From the NCBI GenBank assembly GCA_021784835.1, contig JAJYHI010000047.1, positions 1-63,617 on the forward strand: a stretch of 63,617 bases of DNA, in the 5' to 3' direction. Below, in pieces: positions 42,513 to 51,525 of the stretch; within the stretch, counting starts at the first letter, position 1, and every line of letters starts with the position of its first letter. A program made the position numbers and the translations under genes. Under the pieces are notes generated by a model. It worked only from the letters and a program-made list of their open reading frames with translations, made no database searches and was not told the origin of the DNA. Source of the stretch: a bacterium. Its GTDB lineage: Bacteria; SZUA-79; Acidulodesulfobacterales; Acidulodesulfobacteraceae.

Positions 42513-44201
42513 TTATTGCTTTATATATTCATTATATAAAAAATCATGAATTTTACAAGAATTATTTACGTCAGAGAAGTTAAACCGCAGAGATTTATTC
42601 CAGACCGCAAAAGGCTTGTTCTGTTCGCCGCCTATTCCGCCGTGGGCTCCCATCTGATTTTCAAAATTTATTATATTTTTGCCGTCGTATGCGCCGAACA
42701 AAATTAAATCTCCCGAATTTTTAAACTCGATAAATCTTTCTAAAGAGGAGAAAGCCGTTTCCGACTCTGCTTTTGTTTTGCAAGAATCGATTATCCTGCC
42801 TATAGTAAAATTTTTGCCTGCTAAATTATTTATGAAATATTTTAAAACGTAAAATTTTTGGTCTTCTTTGTCGTATATGGACGCTTCGCCTTTTTCGTTA
42901 ATTCCGGCTATAAAGCCTATGCCTTTTAAGTTAGCAAGCATGTTTATTAATTTACTGTATTTATTTTCAATCTCTTCAAGAGTCATTCTTTGATATTTCC
43001 CCGAAAAATAGATATTAGCCATAGGTCCGGAATCCATTATGTATATCGTTTTTTCGTTCTGCCATTGAAACGTAAGTATACTTTCCGGTTCTTTAACCGA
43101 TTTCATTCCTCCTATAAATCCGTTATAAATTTTTTTGCATGTACCTTTCTTAAAAAAATCGCCCATATATAAAAACAATCTTTTAAAAACCGCATTGTAA
43201 CCGGTATCGAATTCATACACTTTTAATTCAGGATCGCTAACATATTCGCTAATTGCGTCTTTGAGCATTTTACCGCCGTTCGCTTTTTGAAAAGGTACGG
43301 ATGGCGTGTGTCCATGATCTGATATTATAAAAATGTCGTATTTTCGTTCCGATTTTAAAACGGCTTTATTTATGTGATAAATTTTTCTGTCTATAGCCTT
43401 TAATGTTCTTAATGCGCTGTATGAATATGGCCCCCTGTGATGCGAAAGTTCGTCGTATCCTATATAATCCGAATATATAGAAGGTACTCCGCGGGAAATA
43501 TCCATTATGGCGCCGAAAGTTTCTATCTCTTTAAATATAACGTTAGTCATCGCCCTTGCAAAAGGAAAAAAACCTTCGGGACGAACTTCCCGCTTCTTCG
43601 CTATATCCTGTATTTTTTCGAATATTTCCAATATAGCCTCAAAAAACACGTAAAAGAATGTTTTCAAAAAAGTAAAAATATGAAAAACGAAAACTATAAA
43701 GATATCGAAATTCCTAACTTTTTTTTTAAATAAATATCTTATTGAAAACGTTGAAAGAGTGAAGGTTGAGCGCGACGCTCCGCCGGAAAACAGATTGACG
43801 TAACTTGAGCCGCCTTTCAAAAGACCGGGACTTCTTCCCGCCAAGCGCTCCTCTATCCGTCCGGCGCTTTCGGGTTTCTTAAATATTATTTCTTCTCCCG
43901 TTTCTCTTTCTATCCATCTGAAACCGGGTATATCGTCGTTATTTCCGTATAAAAGACCTGCCTGAAAAAACGGCGTGTCGCTGGGTACGCCCGTAAAATA
44001 ATCGGCAAGCAAATAATCTCCGGAATTTATCATTTTCTTAAGGTGAGGCATCAAATTTAACGAGAGGGCTTTTTTTAAAGCGGTATAAGAAAGCCCGTCT
44101 ATTTGAAATATAACAAAGCCTTTTTTTTCGATAGACTTAGCTATTTTTATTTTTCTTATAGATTTTTTAAAAATATTTAACAGGCTTAATTTCATATTCA
44201 A
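42513..44201 (-). CDS. Alkaline-phosphatase-superfamily phosphodiesterase, membrane-associated
   Basis: 562 residues. VIFQIDGLSYTALKKAL (residue about 31 on) and TPFFQAGLLYG hold the first metal and nucleophile region, and IISDHGHTPSVPF (about 297) is the second metal site, as in type I phosphodiesterase/nucleotide pyrophosphatase-like enzymes. A hydrophobic region around 165-200 may be one or two membrane helices. Its start overlaps the ABC-2 permease stop by 4 nt (ATGA), so the two are coupled and may act on the same exported lipid or glycan (inference). Substrate unknown. Confidence 0.78.
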   Translation of the reverse strand: MNMKLSLLNIFKKSIRKIKIAKSIEKKGFVIFQIDGLSYTALKKALSLNLMPHLKKMINSGDYLLADYFTGVPSDTPFFQAGLLYGNNDDIPGFRWIERETGEEIIFKKPESAGRIEERLAGRSPGLLKGGSSYVNLFSGGASRSTFTLSTFSIRYLFKKKVRNFDIFIVFVFHIFTFLKTFFYVFFEAILEIFEKIQDIAKKREVRPEGFFPFARAMTNVIFKEIETFGAIMDISRGVPSIYSDYIGYDELSHHRGPYSYSALRTLKAIDRKIYHINKAVLKSERKYDIFIISDHGHTPSVPFQKANGGKMLKDAISEYVSDPELKVYEFDTGYNAVFKRLFLYMGDFFKKGTCKKIYNGFIGGMKSVKEPESILTFQWQNEKTIYIMDSGPMANIYFSGKYQRMTLEEIENKYSKLINMLANLKGIGFIAGINEKGEASIYDKEDQKFYVLKYFINNLAGKNFTIGRIIDSCKTKAESETAFSSLERFIEFKNSGDLILFGAYDGKNIINFENQMGAHGGIGGEQNKPFAVWNKSLRFNFSDVNNSCKIHDFLYNEYIKQ

Positions 44202-44971
44202 TTATCTTCTCTTTCAAAAAGAAAGTTTGAAAGAAAAACCATTAAAATTAAAAAACCGGCAATAAAAATAAAATTCCATATAAGCGGCGTTTCGGGCATA
44301 AACAGCGTCTTTTTTTTATCGTAAAAAAACAGGTACTTCAGTATATCTACGGAATAAGTAACCGGATTTATATAAGCAAGTATTTTTAAAAATAACGGAA
44401 ATTTTTTAATAGGATAAAGCGCTCCGCTTACAAAAAACATAGGTTGCACCAATAAATTAATTATGGAATTAAACCCCTCGAAAGACGTCATCTTAGATGC
44501 TATTACTATGCCGAAAGCCGTAATGGAGCATGATATTAAAAATAAAGAAGCTGCAATCAGCAAAAATGAAATAACGGTAATATGGATTCCCAAAAAAGGG
44601 GCGAAAGCCAGCATTATAAGAGCCTGAACCGTACTTATAATTCCGCCCGACGTAATTTTTGCCAGAACAAACGTTTTTCTTGAAACCGGCGAAACCAATA
44701 TTTCTTTTAAAACGCCGAACTCCCTGTCCCAGATAATCGATATGGATGAAAATATAGACCTGAAAAGTACCGTCATAATAAGTATGCCGGGAAAAATATA
44801 CTGCATATAAGAGCCGTTTTTCATTTTTACGAGAGTGGAAATTCCGTAACCGACGAATAAAAGCCATATAACCGGCCTTGAAAGATCGGTAACGAGCCTC
44901 GATTTCTGTCTCGTAAATTTTAAAATTTCCCTTTTATTTATAGCTATAAAAGCTCTAAGTTCGCTTTTCAT
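44198..44971 (-). CDS. ABC-2-type transporter permease
   Basis: 257 residues with six predicted membrane helices and the family pattern VSGALYPIKKFPLFLKILAY near the C-terminal third. These permeases export polysaccharides, lipids or drugs with a separate ATPase. No ATPase gene lies beside it, which is unusual; the neighbours are a methyltransferase and a phosphodiesterase. It starts 21 nt behind the methyltransferase. Confidence 0.85.
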   Translation of the reverse strand: MKSELRAFIAINKREILKFTRQKSRLVTDLSRPVIWLLFVGYGISTLVKMKNGSYMQYIFPGILIMTVLFRSIFSSISIIWDREFGVLKEILVSPVSRKTFVLAKITSGGIISTVQALIMLAFAPFLGIHITVISFLLIAASLFLISCSITAFGIVIASKMTSFEGFNSIINLLVQPMFFVSGALYPIKKFPLFLKILAYINPVTYSVDILKYLFFYDKKKTLFMPETPLIWNFIFIAGFLILMVFLSNFLFEREDN

Positions 44972-44991
44972 AAACAGTAAAAGTTATCCTT

Positions 44992-45837
44992 TTATTTTTT
45001 TACGCAAGTAATTAAGAAATCGGTTTTAGAAACTAATATATCTTCTTTTTCGGAATTTAAAAATTTATAATAATCGTTTAATCCAATGTGATATTCCGGC
45101 GGCGTAATCATTTTTTTTTCAAAAAGATTTTTTTTTACCGATTCAAATTCGTTCTGTAATAACAAAAATGCGTTTTTAATCTGCCCGGCACTGCCGTAAT
45201 CGTTTTTTCTTTTAAAAAAAATCTGGGTAAACGGTTTTATTTTAATATCGCAAAAACCGCCTGACGATAAAAATGAAGGTAATTTTTTAGAAATATTTCT
45301 GTCGCCTCCGTTTAGAGCCTGATAACGCGAATAGGCATTGAACAATTTTTTTGAATTATCGGTCGGCTCAGGATAATAGAGCGTCATATCGTCTTCTATG
45401 TCTATTAAAATCAGCAATCCGCCGTATTTTAAAGTTCTTTTGATTTCCGAAAGAAAAGGGGGCGAAATGTTTATATGTTGAAAAACATATCTTGCAAAAA
45501 TTGCGTCGAATATTTCGGCTTTGAAAGGCATGCTTCGGACGTCGGCGTTAATATAAGACGTGTTTGCGGAACCGTTGATAGCCGCCGCAGTTTTTAAAGA
45601 GCCTGCGTCTAAATCGAATGCTATAATTTTTAAAGGATTTTTTTCTTTAAGAACGCATGGAAGTATTCCAAGACCAGTACCTGCATCGCATATTATTTTT
45701 CCGGTAAAGGAATATTCCAGTTCGTTAACCTGACGCAATAAAAACGGCGCCGTTAAATAGGATTGGAAAGCTATATAACGCGCATCCGCGGAATTAGTTT
45801 CCGCTAAAGCCGCGTCTAAAAATTGTCTGCAATACAA
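44992..45837 (-). CDS. Class I SAM-dependent methyltransferase
   Basis: 281 residues. SAM-binding motif I is ICDAGTGLGILP (about 49), the acidic motif II is IIAFDLDAGSL, NADVRSMPF is motif III, and FDAIFARYVFQHI follows. The C-terminal 100 residues are variable and set substrate, which is not recognisable. It lies 9 nt behind purA and 21 nt ahead of the ABC permease. Confidence 0.85.
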   Translation of the reverse strand: MYCRQFLDAALAETNSADARYIAFQSYLTAPFLLRQVNELEYSFTGKIICDAGTGLGILPCVLKEKNPLKIIAFDLDAGSLKTAAAINGSANTSYINADVRSMPFKAEIFDAIFARYVFQHINISPPFLSEIKRTLKYGGLLILIDIEDDMTLYYPEPTDNSKKLFNAYSRYQALNGGDRNISKKLPSFLSSGGFCDIKIKPFTQIFFKRKNDYGSAGQIKNAFLLLQNEFESVKKNLFEKKMITPPEYHIGLNDYYKFLNSEKEDILVSKTDFLITCVKK

Positions 45838-45845
45838 AACCCGTC

Positions 45846-47138
45846 CTAAAATATATTTTTTAAATTTATAATCTGCATTCTTTCTTTCCCGATAGAAAGC
45901 ATATTAATTTTCAATCCGGTAAGCTCTTCTATTCTTAAAATATATTTCTGCGCATTAACCGGAAGGTCTTTAAAATCTTTGATTTGCGATATATCGCCGC
46001 TCCATCCTTCCGTTTCTTCATAAAGCGGAACCGTTTTTTCATAATCGGATGAAGAAAAAGGCAGATGATTAATTACTGAACCTTTAAGCATATAACCGGT
46101 ACAAATTTTAATCTTCGGCAGATCCGATAAAACGTCGAGCTTCGTAACTATCATTCCGGTAATTCCGTTTAAACGGCCTGCTTCTTTAATTAAATTTACG
46201 TCGAACCAGCCGCATCTTCTCGGCCTTCCCGTAACGGAACCGAACTCTTCTCCTTTATCCCTGATGTTCTTGCCGTCGCCGCCTTTTAATTCCGTCGGAA
46301 AATAACCCTCCCCTACACGTGTAGTATATGCTTTAGTAATACCGATAACTTCATCGATTTTCGTCGGACCTAAACCTACGCCCGCAAGCGAAGAACCTCC
46401 TACCGTATTAGATGACGTAACGTAAGGATAAGTGCCGTGGTCGACGTCTAAAAAAGTACCTTGCGCGCCTTCCAGCATAACGTTAAGTCCCTGTTCCAAT
46501 TTTTCGTTTATATATATAGACGTATCTATAAGGAATTCCTTTATTTTTTCTCCGTAATTTAAATATTCTTCAATTAAATCGTCTGGATTAAATACGTCTT
46601 CTCCAAGTACGTTTTTAAAAAGATAATTTTTTTCTTTCAGGCTCAAAACTATTTTACCGTACAGCACGTCTCTGTTTAGCAGATCGACGGCACGTATTCC
46701 GAGTCTTGCAACCTTATCTTCATATGCCGGACCTATACCTCTTCCGGTAGTGCCTATCATTCCGGCGCCTCTTAATCTTTCCCTTGCCGTATCAAGTCTT
46801 TTATGATAAGGCATAATTATATGCGATTTATAAGATATAAAAAATCTGTTCTTAATATTTATTCCGACGGCTTTTAAATCCTCAAGCTCCTGAAAAAGAA
46901 CGGACGGGTCTATTACTACGCCGTTTCCAAGAATACAGATTTTATCTTCGTTTAATATGCCCGAAGGCACTAATCTGAATACCAAACTTAATTCGCCGCA
47001 CACGACGGTATGCCCGGCATTATTTCCGCCCTGATAACGCGCTACTATATCTGCGTTTTTAGCAAGCAAATCTACTATTTTACCCTTTCCTTCGTCTCCC
47101 CACTGAAGACCGACGACTATAATATTTTTTTTTCTCAT
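45846..47138 (-). CDS. purA: Adenylosuccinate synthetase
   Basis: Commits IMP to AMP synthesis with GTP and aspartate. QWGDEGKGKIVD near residue 12 is the GTP/IMP loop with the catalytic Asp, NNAGHTV holds the catalytic His, and GTTGRGIGPAYEDK and a C-terminal TKLDVLS complete the set. 430 residues is full length. It lies 18 nt behind hisZ; the hisZ-purA order is common in several bacterial groups. Confidence 0.97.
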   Translation of the reverse strand: MRKKNIIVVGLQWGDEGKGKIVDLLAKNADIVARYQGGNNAGHTVVCGELSLVFRLVPSGILNEDKICILGNGVVIDPSVLFQELEDLKAVGINIKNRFFISYKSHIIMPYHKRLDTARERLRGAGMIGTTGRGIGPAYEDKVARLGIRAVDLLNRDVLYGKIVLSLKEKNYLFKNVLGEDVFNPDDLIEEYLNYGEKIKEFLIDTSIYINEKLEQGLNVMLEGAQGTFLDVDHGTYPYVTSSNTVGGSSLAGVGLGPTKIDEVIGITKAYTTRVGEGYFPTELKGGDGKNIRDKGEEFGSVTGRPRRCGWFDVNLIKEAGRLNGITGMIVTKLDVLSDLPKIKICTGYMLKGSVINHLPFSSSDYEKTVPLYEETEGWSGDISQIKDFKDLPVNAQKYILRIEELTGLKINMLSIGKERMQIINLKNIF

Positions 47139-47156
47139 ATTTTTTTGATTATAATT

Positions 47157-48419
47157 TTATATATTTTCGGTAAATTTTTTAAGTTCCGATATATTTTTAA
47201 ATTTTATTTCTTTGCCGGTATTTATATCGCCGAACAAAATATGGTCTTCCGTTATGTTTATAATTTTTTTTATTCTATTTTCCTTCATATATTTTACGGT
47301 CTCTAAATATCCGTAGTTCATAAAATTTGTTTCTACGGCATATCCTTTTTTGCGCAAAAATAAAATAATTTCGACCTCAGGTTTTTTGTCGGCCGTTTTA
47401 TTAAAAACAAGAAAATCTCTTTTTTTAAATCCGCTTTGCGAAAAATCGCCATATCTGCATAAAGTATCGAGATTTACTGCAAAACCCGCTCCGGCACAAT
47501 TCTCGCCGAACCTGCCGATTAAATTGTTATATCTTCCGCCTCCGAAAATTTCGTAACCTACATGGGGCGCAAAACATTCAAATATTGTTCCGGTATAATA
47601 GTTTAACCCTCTTATCTCGCCAAGGTCTATAGTTATATATTCTTCTAACTTATAATATTTTATATACGAAAGTATCCGCTCAAGGGTTTCCAACGCTTCT
47701 TGCGACTTTTCGTCGGAAGCCATTTTCCATGCTTTTTTTATAACGGATTTTTCGCCGAAAATAAACGGAAGCTCGCTTATAACTTCTTTCTTTTTTTGCG
47801 GTATAGAAACTCCGTCAAGAAAAACGTTTAAGCCCGAAGAATCTTTTCTTAAAATAAATTCTTCTATTTTTTCTCTTACGGCGCGGTCTATGTCGGATAC
47901 GATTCCTTTAAAAAATTCTACGTTTCCTATGTCTACGCTGAAATCTTCAACTCCGAGCCGCTTTAAAGATTCAATGCCCATTATTATGAGCTCTGCATCG
48001 CTTTCGGGACTTTCCGGTCCGACCGATTCTACCCCTGCTTGCCATATTTCTCTGGGTCTGCCTAGAACCGGGTCTAAATTCCTTAAAACCGGACCGCAGT
48101 AAGAAAACTTATAAGGCAGGGCGACCGAATTTTTTAATGCCGAGCTTAACCTTGCTATCTGAGGAGTAAAATCGCTTCTCAATGACAGCATCTCGCCGGT
48201 GCTTATATCGGCAACTTTAAAAAGTTCGCGTGCTTTAGAACTCAATAAAAACACGTCTAAAAAATCTATGCTTGGAGTTATAACCTTTCCGTAACCCCAT
48301 CTAGAGAATTCGTCAAGAAGCGTATCTGCAACCCTGTCGATATTATCCGTTTCAGCAATTAAAAAATCTCTGGTTCCGGGAGGCGGCTGAGAAGAAAACG
48401 TCAAGTTTTTCTTGTTCAC
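47157..48419 (-). CDS. hisZ: ATP phosphoribosyltransferase regulatory subunit HisZ
   Basis: Histidyl-tRNA-synthetase paralogue that activates short-form HisG. PPGTRDFLIAE at the start, LRSDFTPQIARL as motif 2 and FGGGRYNNLIGRFG as the class II motif are present. The protein lacks a C-terminal anticodon-binding domain typical of HisS, although its last 90 residues keep an alpha/beta tail. It sits next to purA and serA. Its start overlaps the serA stop by one base. Confidence 0.88.
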   Translation of the reverse strand: MNKKNLTFSSQPPPGTRDFLIAETDNIDRVADTLLDEFSRWGYGKVITPSIDFLDVFLLSSKARELFKVADISTGEMLSLRSDFTPQIARLSSALKNSVALPYKFSYCGPVLRNLDPVLGRPREIWQAGVESVGPESPESDAELIIMGIESLKRLGVEDFSVDIGNVEFFKGIVSDIDRAVREKIEEFILRKDSSGLNVFLDGVSIPQKKKEVISELPFIFGEKSVIKKAWKMASDEKSQEALETLERILSYIKYYKLEEYITIDLGEIRGLNYYTGTIFECFAPHVGYEIFGGGRYNNLIGRFGENCAGAGFAVNLDTLCRYGDFSQSGFKKRDFLVFNKTADKKPEVEIILFLRKKGYAVETNFMNYGYLETVKYMKENRIKKIINITEDHILFGDINTGKEIKFKNISELKKFTENI

Positions 48420-49996
48420 TATAACTCTAAATATTTAGCTTCCGTTATATTAGGTTCTGATTTTAGCTCGTTAATTACTTCGCCTTTAACTTCTGAATCA
48501 AGCTGTAAAATAGAGATGGCTTTATCTAAATGTCTTCCGAGATGCATCCTTGCAATGTTAATTTTATTTTTACCGAGTACTTTTCCTATAGATGCAATAA
48601 CGCCTGGCTTATCCAGATTAAAAATAACCAGAATATGTCCTTCCGGAATAGCTTCGATTGAATAATCGTCCACTTTTACTATCCATGGATTCTTCTTGCC
48701 GAATATCGCTCCGGATATAGTGAAAGTTTTAACGTCTGTTTTCGCGGAAATAGATATGGTGCTGGTATAATCTAATGCCTGATCGGATTTTGATTCTACT
48801 ACCGATATACCCCTTGTTTTTGCAACCTCCACGGCATTGACGTAGTTAATGTCTTCTCTGAGTATAGGATAAAGAATGCCTTTTACTACGTTAGGCGTTA
48901 TAGCGCTTATATTGTGCTTAGATACCGCACCGTTATAATCTATTTTAATTTCCGTAATTCCGCCCGTTATAATATTGCCGAGCAGTTTGCCTATTTTTTC
49001 GCCGAGATTGAGGTAAGGACCTATAATATCGACCTCTTCTTTTGTTACGGACGGAACGTTAACCGCATTTTTTATAGTTCCGTTAATAAGATAGTCGGCA
49101 ATTTGGTTGCATATTGCCACTGCAACGTTTGTCTGCGCTTCTTCGGTAGATGCTCCAAGATGCGGCGTTGCAATAACGTTGTCTAAGGTCAAAAGCGGAT
49201 TATTTACCGGCGGTTCAACCTCGAATACGTCTAACGCGCAGGCTGAAACCTTGCCTGATTTTAGAGCTTCGTATAAATCAGCTTCGTTTATTATTCCGCC
49301 TCTTGCTATATTAAGCAGTTTGACTCCGTCTTTCATCTTGGCTATAGTTTCTTTGTTTATCATGCCTTTCGTTTCTTTGACTAAAGGCGTATGAACGCTT
49401 ATATAGTCCGATTTTGCATATATTTCGTCTAAATCGACGAGATTTATTTCAAGTTCTTTTGCTTTTTCTTTAGATAAAAGAGGATCGTAACCGATAGGAT
49501 TCATGCCGAAACATTTTGCGCGGTTATAAAGAACCTGCCCTATATTGCCCATTCCGATAATACCTAAAGTTTTTCCGTAAACTTCCGTACCTTGAAATTT
49601 GCTTTTTTCCCATTTGCCTTCCTTTATAGAAAGAAAAGATTGAGGTATATACCTAGACATAGCCATAAGCATGCCGAAAGTAAGCTCTGCCGTCGTTACC
49701 GTATTTCCGCCGGGCGTGTTCATAACGACTATTCCTGCGGCTGTAGCTGCGGCTTTATCTACGTTATCCAATCCGCTTCCGGCCCTTCCTATAACTTTAA
49801 GATTTTTAGCGGCTTCTAAAACGTCTTTTGTGAGCTTGGTTGCGCTTCTTATTACTATGCCGTCGTACTCTCCGATTATTTGTTTAAGCTCTTCGGGCTT
49901 TAATCCGGTTTTAACGTCAACTTGAATTTTACCTGTTTTCGCTAATATGTCGATACCTTCTTTGGAAAGTTTATCGCTTACGATAACTTTAAACAT
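48419..49996 (-). CDS. serA: D-3-phosphoglycerate dehydrogenase
   Basis: First step of serine synthesis, NAD-dependent. 525 residues, the long form with an ASB domain and a C-terminal ACT domain (about 450-525) for serine feedback. VIRSATKLTKDVL and GRAGSGLDNVD mark the substrate and hinge, GIIGMGNIGQVL is the NAD loop, and HTPLVKETKG and ATPHLGASTEEA carry the catalytic pair. Encoded behind a class V aminotransferase that may perform the next step or make glycine. Confidence 0.96.
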   Translation of the reverse strand: MFKVIVSDKLSKEGIDILAKTGKIQVDVKTGLKPEELKQIIGEYDGIVIRSATKLTKDVLEAAKNLKVIGRAGSGLDNVDKAAATAAGIVVMNTPGGNTVTTAELTFGMLMAMSRYIPQSFLSIKEGKWEKSKFQGTEVYGKTLGIIGMGNIGQVLYNRAKCFGMNPIGYDPLLSKEKAKELEINLVDLDEIYAKSDYISVHTPLVKETKGMINKETIAKMKDGVKLLNIARGGIINEADLYEALKSGKVSACALDVFEVEPPVNNPLLTLDNVIATPHLGASTEEAQTNVAVAICNQIADYLINGTIKNAVNVPSVTKEEVDIIGPYLNLGEKIGKLLGNIITGGITEIKIDYNGAVSKHNISAITPNVVKGILYPILREDINYVNAVEVAKTRGISVVESKSDQALDYTSTISISAKTDVKTFTISGAIFGKKNPWIVKVDDYSIEAIPEGHILVIFNLDKPGVIASIGKVLGKNKINIARMHLGRHLDKAISILQLDSEVKGEVINELKSEPNITEAKYLEL

Positions 49997-50025
49997 ATTA
50001 TTTATCTCCTATATATTTTGTTACG

Positions 50026-50046
50026 GGACGGAATTTAATTCCGTCC
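50026..50046. repeat. REP-like palindrome between serA and the aminotransferase gene (copy B6)
   Basis: Perfect 10-bp arms GGACGGAATT/AATTCCGTCC around one T. Read on the minus strand, it is followed by gtaacaaaata, the same tail as copy B1, so the repeat has a direction and here lies in sense with serA. Confidence 0.78.
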
Positions 50047-50057
50047 TACTTTATTGC

Positions 50058-50088
50058 GACGGGGACAGAATTTAATTCCGTCCCCGTC
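50058..50088. repeat. REP-like palindrome between serA and the aminotransferase gene (copy B7)
   Basis: 15-bp arms (GACGGGGACAGAATT against AATTCCGTCCCCGTC) around one T, with a single mismatch at the same internal position as in other copies. Lies 12 nt behind the aminotransferase stop and could stabilise the 3' end of that message. Confidence 0.78.
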
Positions 50089-50100
50089 ATATTTAATTAT

Positions 50101-51243
50101 TTATTCGCCGAATAAAGCCTTTTGCGCGGCTTTAAGTCCGCTTCCGATTTCAAACTTATATCCTAATTCTTTTAATACGGCTTCCAATGCAGATATTGCC
50201 GTTATAACGTCAAAACATCCGGCATATCCAAGATGCGCTATTCTGAATATCTTGCCCTTTGCGGCATCCTGTCCGCCTGCTATGGTAATACCGTATTTTT
50301 CCCTTATAAGCTTTGTTATTTTGCCGGCATCCATACCTTCGGGCGCCCATACGGCCGTAAGAGCGTTGGAAGGCTCGTCTACCGTATAAAGTTTTAATCC
50401 CATAGCCTGAACGGCAACTCTGACGGCATTTGCAAGATTTGCATGTCTTTTGAATACTTTTTCCAATCCCTCTTCTTTAATTTCCCTTAATATTTCCCTT
50501 AATCCTACTATAAGCTGAACGTTGGGAGTATATGCATTCTGATTTTTTTCCAATGATTTCTTTTCTTTTTTAAAATTAAAATAGTACTTCGGCAGAGTCG
50601 ATTTTTCTACGAAACTCCATGCTTTTTCGCTCAAAGAAGCAAAAGCGAGTCCTGGGGGCAGCATAAGGGCTTTCTGGGAACCGGTAACGACTACGTCAAT
50701 TCCCCATTCGTCCTGCGGAATATTTGTTACTCCAAGCGCCGTAATAGCATCTACGACGAGAATAGTATTAGGTCTTTTTTTAACGATATCGGCAATTTCT
50801 TTAACAGGATGAAAGACTCCCGTGGACGTTTCGGATGCCTGTATATAAACGGCTTTTATTTCAGGGTCTTCGTTTAATGCATCTTCTATAGACTTCGGCG
50901 AAACGGTATGTCCCCACTCCACGTCTATAGCTTTTACGTTAACAGAGTATGCCTTGCATATATCGAACCATCTTTCCCCAAATTTTCCGCCTCTGACTGC
51001 AAGTGCATGGTCGCCGGCTGAAAGCAGGTTTGTAACGCATCCTTCCATAGCGCCTGTTCCGCTTGAAGTAAAAATTAATACTTCCTGTTTAGTCTGAAAC
51101 AGGAATTTAAGATTATCTCTGACTTCCTGCAGAATGACGGAATATTCGGGAGCGCGGTGATGAATTATAGGAAGCGACATATCGGCTAAAGCGCGTTCGG
51201 GCACCGGCGTAGGTCCGGGCGCCAATAAATACTTTTTTTGCAT
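50101..51243 (-). CDS. Class V aminotransferase (serine/alanine-glyoxylate type)
   Basis: 380-residue PLP enzyme. LLAPGPTPVPERAL at the start and HHRAPEY are the class hallmarks, K191 in GSQKALMLPPG forms the Schiff base, and a C-terminal RIAHLGYAGCFDVI binds carboxylate. In anaerobes lacking SerC such enzymes are thought to transaminate phosphohydroxypyruvate or interconvert serine/pyruvate and glyoxylate/glycine. Placement directly ahead of serA supports a serine-pathway role. Confidence 0.88.
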   Translation of the reverse strand: MQKKYLLAPGPTPVPERALADMSLPIIHHRAPEYSVILQEVRDNLKFLFQTKQEVLIFTSSGTGAMEGCVTNLLSAGDHALAVRGGKFGERWFDICKAYSVNVKAIDVEWGHTVSPKSIEDALNEDPEIKAVYIQASETSTGVFHPVKEIADIVKKRPNTILVVDAITALGVTNIPQDEWGIDVVVTGSQKALMLPPGLAFASLSEKAWSFVEKSTLPKYYFNFKKEKKSLEKNQNAYTPNVQLIVGLREILREIKEEGLEKVFKRHANLANAVRVAVQAMGLKLYTVDEPSNALTAVWAPEGMDAGKITKLIREKYGITIAGGQDAAKGKIFRIAHLGYAGCFDVITAISALEAVLKELGYKFEIGSGLKAAQKALFGE

Positions 51244-51407
51244 TTTTAAACCCCTTTAAAATATTAAAATTAATTTGAAAAAATTATAACTATAAAATTA
51301 AATTTAAAACATTATATACTAAAACAAATTTAATAAAAAAAGTCAAGGATTTAATGTATTTTTATACTTCTAAAGATTTATATTTTTTTATAAAATTTTT
51401 TTAAAAT

Positions 51408-51436
51408 TTGACTTTTCGTTATATAGACATTATAAT
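51408..51436 (+). promoter_or_regulatory. Predicted sigma70-type promoter of the mltD-moeA-regulator operon
   Basis: TTGACT (51408-51413), a 17-nt spacer and perfect TATAAT (51431-51436). Eleven of twelve consensus bases match, making it one of the clearest promoters in the window. It lies about 90 nt ahead of the mltD start in otherwise featureless AT-rich DNA. Confidence 0.7.
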
Positions 51437-51525
51437 TTATGATGTATTTATTTGCTTGATATTTTTTTATCTATTAAATATAAGTATATGACATATAATT
51501 TTAACTTTTAACCTTTACAATATAA

